From Pseudomonas moraviensis (GTDB lineage Bacteria; Pseudomonadota; Gammaproteobacteria; Pseudomonadales; Pseudomonadaceae), in the NCBI RefSeq assembly GCF_900105805.1, contig NZ_LT629788.1:3348001-3412000 (forward strand): a DNA stretch of 64,000 nucleotides, read 5' to 3'. Every line of letters begins with the position of its first letter. The first letter of the stretch is position 1. A model generated the notes under the pieces. The model did not search any database. It was not told the DNA's origin and saw only the letters and a program-made list of their open reading frames with translations. This document shows, in pieces, positions 58,525 to 64,000 of this stretch. Made by a program: the position numbers and the translations under genes.

Positions 58525-60138
58525 ATGTTACGAATCACCGAACTCAAGCTGCCAATCGACCATCCCGAAGAAGACCTGCGCGCCGCCATCGTGCAGCGTC
58601 TGGGCATCGCCAGCGATGATCTGCTCGATTTCACCTTGTTCAAGCGCAGCTATGACGCGCGCAAAAAGTCCTCCGAACTGTGCTTCATCTACACTATCGA
58701 CCTCAACGTACGCGATGAGGCCCGGGTGTTGGGCAAGTTCGCCGACGACCGTAACGTCAACGTGGCGCCGGATGTCAGCTACAAATTCGTCGGTCAGGCC
58801 CCGAGCGATCTCGGCCAGCGGCCGATCGTCGTCGGTTTCGGCCCGTGCGGTATCTTCGCCGGTCTGCTGCTGGCGCAAATGGGCTTCAAACCGATCATTC
58901 TCGAACGCGGCACCGAAGTCCGTCAGCGGACCAAGGACACCTGGGGCCTGTGGCGTAAAAGCGTGCTCAATCCCGAGTCCAACGTGCAGTTCGGCGAAGG
59001 CGGCGCGGGTACATTCTCCGACGGCAAACTCTACAGCCAGATCAAGGACCCGAAATTCCTCGGGCGCAAGGTTCTGCATGAGTTCGTCAAGGCCGGCGCA
59101 CCGGAAGAAATCCTTTACGTCAGCAAGCCGCACATCGGTACGTTTCGCCTGACCGGCATGGTCGAAAACATGCGCGAGCAGATCCGCGAACTGGGCGGTG
59201 AAGTGCGCTTTCAGGAGCGCGTTTCCGACGTGCTGATCGAAGACGGCCAACTGCTCGGCGTGCAACTGGCCAGCGGCGAAACCCTGCATTCCAAACACGT
59301 GGTTCTCGCCCTCGGCCACAGTGCCCGCGACACCTTCCGCATGCTCCATGGCCGTGGCGTGTTCATGGAAGCCAAGCCGTTCTCGGTGGGTTTCCGCATC
59401 GAGCACCCGCAATCGCTGATCGACCGTGCACGTCTGGGCAAATACGCCGGCCACCCGAAACTCGGCGCTGCCGATTACAAGCTGGTGCACCACGCCAGGA
59501 ATGGCCGTTCGGTCTACAGCTTCTGCATGTGCCCGGGCGGCACCGTGGTCGCGGCGACGTCCGAGCCCAATCGTGTGGTCACCAACGGCATGAGCCAATA
59601 CTCGCGTAACGAGCGCAATGCCAACTCCGGCATCGTCGTCGGCATCACCCCGGAAGTCGATTACCCGGGCGGCCCGCTCGCCGGTATCGAGTTGCAGGAA
59701 CGCCTCGAATCCCACGCGTTCATCCTTGGCGGCAGCGACTACAAGGCCCCGGCGCAACTGGTTGGCGATTTCATCAACGGCAAGCCTTCCACCGAACTGG
59801 GCGAAGTCGAGCCGTCGTACAAGCCGGGGGTGGCGCTGGGCGATCTGGCTCTGGCACTACCGGATTTTGCCATTGAAGCAATCCGTGAGGCTTTGCCGGC
59901 GTTCGAAAAGCAGATTCGCGGTTATTCGCTGCACGACGCCGTGCTGACCGGGATCGAGACACGTACTTCGTCGCCGCTGCGCATCACCCGCAACGAGTCG
60001 CTGCAGAGCATGAACGTCAAGGGCCTGTTCCCGGCCGGTGAAGGCGCGGGCTATGCCGGCGGGATTCTCTCGGCGGGCGTCGACGGGATTCGCATTGCCG
60101 AGGCCGTGGCTCGCGATATCCTCGGCCTTACTGACTGA
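58525..60138 (+). CDS. FAD-dependent dehydrogenase (COG2509 family)
   Basis: 537 residues from ATG 58525. A small N-terminal domain (about 1-95) precedes the FAD-binding G-x-G-x-x-G in VVGFGPCGIFAGLLLAQMG. FGEGGAGTFSDGKL and the C-terminal GLFPAGEGAGYAGGILSAGVDG are FAD contacts of this uncharacterised family. The Cys cluster YSFCMCPGGTVVAA is a family hallmark. The substrate is unknown. Single gene followed by a REP pair. Confidence 0.85.
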   Translation: MLRITELKLPIDHPEEDLRAAIVQRLGIASDDLLDFTLFKRSYDARKKSSELCFIYTIDLNVRDEARVLGKFADDRNVNVAPDVSYKFVGQAPSDLGQRPIVVGFGPCGIFAGLLLAQMGFKPIILERGTEVRQRTKDTWGLWRKSVLNPESNVQFGEGGAGTFSDGKLYSQIKDPKFLGRKVLHEFVKAGAPEEILYVSKPHIGTFRLTGMVENMREQIRELGGEVRFQERVSDVLIEDGQLLGVQLASGETLHSKHVVLALGHSARDTFRMLHGRGVFMEAKPFSVGFRIEHPQSLIDRARLGKYAGHPKLGAADYKLVHHARNGRSVYSFCMCPGGTVVAATSEPNRVVTNGMSQYSRNERNANSGIVVGITPEVDYPGGPLAGIELQERLESHAFILGGSDYKAPAQLVGDFINGKPSTELGEVEPSYKPGVALGDLALALPDFAIEAIREALPAFEKQIRGYSLHDAVLTGIETRTSSPLRITRNESLQSMNVKGLFPAGEGAGYAGGILSAGVDGIRIAEAVARDILGLTD

Positions 60139-60149
60139 TACAAAACCCT

Positions 60150-60239
60150 TGTAGGAGTGAGCCTGCTCGCGATAGCGGCGTGTCAGTCAGCATTTATGGC
60201 GTCTGACACACCGTTATCGCGAGCAGGCTCACTCCTACA
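60150..60239. repeat. REP pair, long palindromic spacer
   Basis: Inverted TGTAGGAGTGAGCCTGCTCG units; the spacer contains GGCGTGTCAGTC and GTCTGACACACCG, repeating the spacer pattern of other copies. Between convergent genes. Confidence 0.9.
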
Positions 60240-60254
60240 TTTGATTGGGGCGTG

Positions 60255-61349
60255 TCAGATATTCGCGCGCAACACCGAGGTCGGCAGCGCCTCCCCGCGC
60301 TCGGCACTCGCCGCCACCGCTGCAATCAAATCACCCAGTTCATACCCCTGCGCTTTCAGCCAATCCTGATCGTAGTACGTGTCGGCATACCGCTCGCCGC
60401 CATCGCACAGGATCGCCACGATTGACCCAGAATGCCCCGCCGCTTTCATCTGCTGCGCCGCCATCAGGGCGCCGATCAGATTGGTCCCGCTCGACCCGCC
60501 GACATGCCGCCCCAAACGCTGCGCCAGATAATGCATGGCCGCCAGCGACAATGCGTCCGGCACCTTGACCATCGCATCGATGACCTTGGGCAGAAACGAT
60601 GCTTCCACCCGAGGCCGGCCAATGCCTTCGATGCGCGAGCCGCAGTCCAGGCGCAGGCTCGCATCACCACTCTGATAGAAATCGAAGAACACCGAACGCT
60701 CGGCATCGGCACACAACACGCGGGTGCAGTGCTGGCGATAGCGCACGTAACGCCCGAGGGTGGCGGTGGTGCCGCCAGTGCCGGGGCTGGAAATCAGCCA
60801 GGTCGGCTCTGGGTGTTTTTCGAAACGCATCTGCTGGAAGATCGACTCGGCGATGTTGTTGTTCGCCCGCCAGTCGGTGGCGCGTTCGGCGTAGGTGAAC
60901 TGGTCGATGAAGTGACCGCCATGCTCGCGGGCCAGGCGCTCGGATTCGGCATAGATCTGCGTCGGATCCTGCACCAGATGGCTCTGGCCACCGTAGAAGG
61001 CAATCTGGGCAATCTTCTCTTTCGAAGTGGTCGCGGGCATCACCGCGATAAACGGCAAACCGAGCATGCGCGCGAAATACGCTTCGGAAATCGCCGTCGA
61101 GCCGCTGGACGCTTCGATCACCGGCGCGCCGGGTTTCAGCCAGCCGTTACACAGCGCGTAAAGGAACAGCGAACGGGCCAGGCGATGCTTGAGGCTGCCG
61201 GTCGGGTGGCTGGATTCGTCCTTGAAATACAACTCGATGCCGGCAAAACCGGGCAGCGGCAAAGGGATCAGGTGGGTGTCGGCGCTGCGCTGGAAATCCG
61301 CCTCGATGATGCGGATGGCTTCGCGGGCCCACTGTCGGTTGTCGCTCAT
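60255..61349 (-). CDS. PLP-dependent cysteine-synthase-like enzyme
   Basis: 364 residues from ATG 61349. The PLP Lys is K54 in HPTGSLKHRLARS, EASSGSTAISEAYFARML is the substrate loop, and GTGGTTATLGRYVRY binds phosphate of PLP. It belongs to fold type II beta-family enzymes (cysteine synthase, cystathionine beta-synthase). Downstream segments differ from CysK/CysM, so the reaction (desulfhydrase or synthase) is undecided. A GAGA ribosome site precedes the start. Single gene. Confidence 0.85.
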   Translation of the reverse strand: MSDNRQWAREAIRIIEADFQRSADTHLIPLPLPGFAGIELYFKDESSHPTGSLKHRLARSLFLYALCNGWLKPGAPVIEASSGSTAISEAYFARMLGLPFIAVMPATTSKEKIAQIAFYGGQSHLVQDPTQIYAESERLAREHGGHFIDQFTYAERATDWRANNNIAESIFQQMRFEKHPEPTWLISSPGTGGTTATLGRYVRYRQHCTRVLCADAERSVFFDFYQSGDASLRLDCGSRIEGIGRPRVEASFLPKVIDAMVKVPDALSLAAMHYLAQRLGRHVGGSSGTNLIGALMAAQQMKAAGHSGSIVAILCDGGERYADTYYDQDWLKAQGYELGDLIAAVAASAERGEALPTSVLRANI

Positions 61350-61599
61350 GGTCTCGTTTCTCATGGAATCGGACAGGAGATGGGTCTCCTGAAAAAGGTC
61401 TTGCGCAAGCTTAGGAAATATCCCGCAGACGGCAAAGATACAGCTGAGTCTCAATGTGTCAGGCAACTGCTAGGCTCAATGCTTCCGAGCCAGACAGCCT
61501 GTAACGCCATATAACAAAAAAGAATATAACTTTTGTTTTAACAACTAACGGTACGGGTTAGGGTAGCCCACCTTTTTCACCAATCGATGGAGAGCGACC

Positions 61600-62787
61600 T
61601 TGCCTCTGCGTAGCACTTTCACGCGTTTCTTTCAGTTGGAAGCTGCCAGCGGTCTGTTACTGATCGCCGCAGCCATTCTCGCCCTGATCATCAACAACTC
61701 GCCGCTGTCGTGGCTGTACACCGGCCTGCTCGACACCCCGGTGGTGGCGCAGATCGGCGCGTTAAAAATCGCCAAACCCCTGCTGCTGTGGATCAACGAC
61801 GGTCTGATGGCGCTGTTCTTCCTGCTGATCGGTCTGGAAGTCAAACGCGAAGTGCTCGACGGTCAGTTGTCCAAGCCCTCGCAGATCGTCCTGCCCGGCG
61901 CTGCGGCGATCGGCGGCATGCTGGTGCCGGCGCTGATCTACTGGTTCCTCAACCGCGACAACCCCGCCGCCCTGAGTGGCTGGGCCATTCCGACCGCCAC
62001 CGACATCGCTTTCGCCCTCGGCGTATTGGCGCTGCTCGGCAAGCGCGTGCCGGTCTCGCTGAAATTGTTCCTGATGACCCTGGCAATCATCGATGACCTC
62101 GGCGCCATCGTCATCATCGCGATTTTCTACTCTGGCGAACTGTCGACCCTTTCGCTGGGCCTGGCGGCGGCCTGCATTGCCGCGCTGGTGGCGATGAACC
62201 GGCTCGGCGTGGTCAAGCTCGGGCCGTACATGATCATCGGCCTGATCCTCTGGGTCTGCGTGCTCAAGAGCGGTGTCCACGCCACATTGGCCGGTGTGAC
62301 CCTGGCTTTCTGCATCCCATTGCGGACGAAAAATGCCGAGCCGTCGCCACTGCTGACCCTCGAACACGCGCTGCACCCGTGGGTCGCCTACGGCATCCTG
62401 CCGCTGTTCGCTTTCGCCAACGCCGGCCTGTCGCTGAGCGGCGTCACCGTCGAAAGCTTCACCCACGACGTACCGATGGGCATCGCCATCGGCCTGCTGC
62501 TGGGCAAGACCATCGGCGTGTTCGGCCTGACCTGGCTGGCGGTCAAGATCGGCATCGCCGCCCTGCCCCAAGGCGCCAACTGGGGCCAGGTCCTCGGCGT
62601 CGCGATCCTCTGCGGCATCGGCTTCACCATGAGCCTGTTCGTCGGCTCGCTGGCCTTCGAACCGGGCGTGAGTGATTACGCAGGAATGGATCGGATGGGC
62701 ATCCTCACCGGCTCGATTCTCGCGGCGCTGATTGGTTATGCGGTGACGGCGGCGGCGAGTCGTAGGGTCACGATACAAACTTCCTGA
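61600..62787 (+). CDS. nhaA: Na+/H+ antiporter NhaA
   Basis: 395 residues starting with TTG at 61600, five bases after GGAGAG; no other start gives the full first helix. NhaA hallmarks are LIGLEVKREVLDGQLS, PTATDIAFALGVL (Asp133 equivalent) and AIIDDLGAIVIIAIFYSGEL holding the Asp-Asp pair. It exchanges protons for sodium at the inner membrane, for pH and salt homeostasis. Single gene with a hairpin after it. Confidence 0.95.
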   Translation: MPLRSTFTRFFQLEAASGLLLIAAAILALIINNSPLSWLYTGLLDTPVVAQIGALKIAKPLLLWINDGLMALFFLLIGLEVKREVLDGQLSKPSQIVLPGAAAIGGMLVPALIYWFLNRDNPAALSGWAIPTATDIAFALGVLALLGKRVPVSLKLFLMTLAIIDDLGAIVIIAIFYSGELSTLSLGLAAACIAALVAMNRLGVVKLGPYMIIGLILWVCVLKSGVHATLAGVTLAFCIPLRTKNAEPSPLLTLEHALHPWVAYGILPLFAFANAGLSLSGVTVESFTHDVPMGIAIGLLLGKTIGVFGLTWLAVKIGIAALPQGANWGQVLGVAILCGIGFTMSLFVGSLAFEPGVSDYAGMDRMGILTGSILAALIGYAVTAAASRRVTIQTS

Positions 62788-62809
62788 GGTTTATTGCGGC
62801 CAATGGCAT

Positions 62810-62832
62810 AGCCCCTCACCAGACGAGGGGCT
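62810..62832 (+). terminator. Possible terminator after nhaA
   Basis: Stem AGCCCCTC / GAGGGGCT with loop ACCAGAC, 22 bases past the stop, but without a long T run. Confidence 0.5.
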
Positions 62833-62907
62833 TGGCTCTAAGCCTTGCAAATGTGCTATATCTTGCGCATCAAACAGCCATCTACTCAGCACAGCTTGGA
62901 GTCATTC

Positions 62908-63177
62908 ATGTCGCGCAAAGCCGAAAAACGCCCAATGACTGACGATCAGATTGCCGTTCAGGAGTCGCGAATTCCTGACATCGCTCTAAAGGCCTTCAGC
63001 AACGCCTACAAAATGGCACTTGCAAACGGCGCAGCGGTGCTTGTCGCTAAAGATGGTCAGCTGCTTGAAGTGACCGAGAAGACTTCCATCGTTTTGCGGT
63101 CGATTGGCGCCTACGGCAATCTGAAAAGCGGAACGCGTCTGCACATCAAAAAATCCTCAAAACAGGTTACTTCTTGA
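62908..63177 (+). CDS. Putative antitoxin partner of the zeta-like toxin
   Basis: 89 residues from ATG 62908. Basic start, then an acidic helix (T-D-D-Q-I-A-V-Q-E-S) and an ALKAFSNAYKMALANGAA segment; ending in a Lys-rich tail. No DNA-binding motif recognised. It overlaps the downstream Walker-A gene by four bases, typical of toxin-antitoxin pairs. Base composition looks lower in GC than neighbours. Antitoxin role is inferred from context. Confidence 0.6.
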   Translation: MSRKAEKRPMTDDQIAVQESRIPDIALKAFSNAYKMALANGAAVLVAKDGQLLEVTEKTSIVLRSIGAYGNLKSGTRLHIKKSSKQVTS

Positions 63178-63914
63178 GCACACCGAGAATACGGATATTC
63201 GCGGGACCGAACGGATCCGGGAAAAGCACATTCAATCGACTTGTCCCTGCGCATCTGCTGGGCAACTACATAAACCCTGACGACATCGAACGCTCAATTA
63301 AAGATACCGGGTATTTTGATTTCAGTTCTTATCGCATCGAAGCACACAAAGCCGAGCTGTTCGACTTCCTACGTGCTCACCCCCTTCTGAAAAAATCGCC
63401 TCATTCGCAGGCAAAGCTTGATGACCTCGCAATTGACGGAGTCCGGCTCAACTTTTCGAATACTGAAATCGACTCGTACGTGGCGTCAGCACTCTGCGAC
63501 TTCATCCGTAGATCGCTGATAAAAGAGCGCATCAGCTTTACTTTCGAAACCGTCATGTCCTCCGCAGACAAAGTCAGCCTTCTCGCTGAAGCGAATAAAT
63601 CCGGCTATAGGGTCTACGTCTATTACGTCGCAACAGCGGACCCGCAGATCAATATTGCGAGAGTTGCATACCGCGTTTCCCGAGGCGGGCATAACGTGCC
63701 TGCTGAAAAGATTGAGGCTCGATACTGGCGATCTCTAGAGCTTTTATCCGAAGCTATCCTGACCTCCAACCGAGCCTATATCTTCGATAACTCTGATGAA
63801 GGCAGTGAAGGTTTGACGCAGATAGCTGAAATTACGGATGGCGAACTGATAGAAATCAAATCAGACACCCAGCCACCGTGGTTCAAGCAGTTCGTGCTGG
63901 ATAAATTGCTTTAG
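63174..63914 (+). CDS. Zeta-toxin-like P-loop kinase
   Basis: 246 residues starting with TTG at 63174, overlapping the preceding stop (TTGA). RIRIFAGPNGSGKSTFNRLV carries Walker A (residues 11-18), NPDDIERSI follows, and an FTFETVMSSADKVSLLAEAN block and RVAYRVSRGGHNVPAEKI segment match the COG4185 zeta-toxin family, with an Arg/Gly-His set typical of the UDP-GlcNAc kinase group. If active it would phosphorylate UDP-activated sugars or a related small molecule. GC content looks lower than surrounding genes, suggesting transfer. Confidence 0.82.
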   Translation: MSTPRIRIFAGPNGSGKSTFNRLVPAHLLGNYINPDDIERSIKDTGYFDFSSYRIEAHKAELFDFLRAHPLLKKSPHSQAKLDDLAIDGVRLNFSNTEIDSYVASALCDFIRRSLIKERISFTFETVMSSADKVSLLAEANKSGYRVYVYYVATADPQINIARVAYRVSRGGHNVPAEKIEARYWRSLELLSEAILTSNRAYIFDNSDEGSEGLTQIAEITDGELIEIKSDTQPPWFKQFVLDKLL

Positions 63915-63927
63915 ATTGGTTCTAAAA

Positions 63928-64000
63928 TCATTTTGCCGATTGGTTACGCTGAATGTGAATAACAGACAGCCCCCCGCTCTCCGTGATTACCTCGCCCACG
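63928..64000 (-). CDS. Possible 3' end of a minus-strand gene
   Basis: An open frame of 23 codons (ending ESGGLSVIHIQRNQSAK) enters from the right edge and stops at 63928. The composition looks protein-like but the stretch is too short to judge or identify. Confidence 0.3.
   Translation of the reverse strand, partial: VGEVITESGGLSVIHIQRNQSAK

Noticed and set aside
2921..60239. The regularly recurring palindromes as a CRISPR array
   Set aside because: Copies are kilobases apart, paired in inverted orientation and intergenic, which is REP behaviour; no cas genes are present.

Overview
The window looks like chromosomal DNA of a Pseudomonas of the fluorescens group. The evidence is high-GC coding DNA, about fifteen paired REP palindromes between genes, a pca protocatechuate cluster, a TtgABC/EmhABC-type RND pump with its TetR repressor, a braCDEFG branched-chain amino acid transporter, ornithine-lipid genes olsBA, and an Anr-type ccoM gene. 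Most of it is core-like metabolic DNA. No phage, IS transposase, CRISPR array, rRNA or tRNA was recognised.

Layout. 1-9.1 kb: 3' truncated lemA, a GH3 beta-glucosidase (bglX), a clsB-type phospholipid synthase, a YceI protein, a serine hydrolase with a small Cys-rich partner, a decayed gene remnant ending in a REP pair, olsBA and acpH. 9.1-11.8 kb: an ArsR regulator, an MFS exporter and an Old Yellow Enzyme, preceded by ATATCG-type palindromes. 12.2-18.9 kb: emhR divergent from emhABC across a TtgR-like operator. 19.3-20.5 kb: an OprD-family porin. 20.7-31.7 kb: the complete minus-strand pca cluster pcaR-K-I-J-F-H-G-T-B-D-C, taking protocatechuate to succinyl-CoA and acetyl-CoA, with three PcaR-like operator sites. 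32-36.4 kb: a possible small RNA, a 66-residue protein, a Pit phosphate transporter, a 0.9-kb non-coding island with two inverted copies of a long repeat, ccoM with Anr boxes, and two small charged proteins.

36.6-44.8 kb: rapA, a Spinster-type MFS transporter, a Cys-cluster protein, an MHYT-GGDEF-EAL cyclic-di-GMP protein, and a beta-hydroxyacid dehydrogenase whose end overlaps it tail to tail. 45.0-47.2 kb: a solitary 732-residue protein carrying tubulin/FtsZ-superfamily nucleotide-binding motifs, the most interesting gene here. 47.5-53.2 kb: DUF2288 and braCDEFG. 53.4-55.9 kb: a bufferin-type RiPP operon (DUF2282 precursor, MNIO/DUF692 enzyme, DUF2063 partner, DoxX membrane protein), probably for copper handling. 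56-62.8 kb: LysR/SDR divergent pair, a lipoprotein, an FAD-dependent dehydrogenase, a PLP-dependent cysteine-synthase-like enzyme and nhaA. 62.9-63.9 kb: a two-gene zeta-toxin-like module that looks like accessory DNA.

All assignments come from reading motifs and remembered families; no database search was run.
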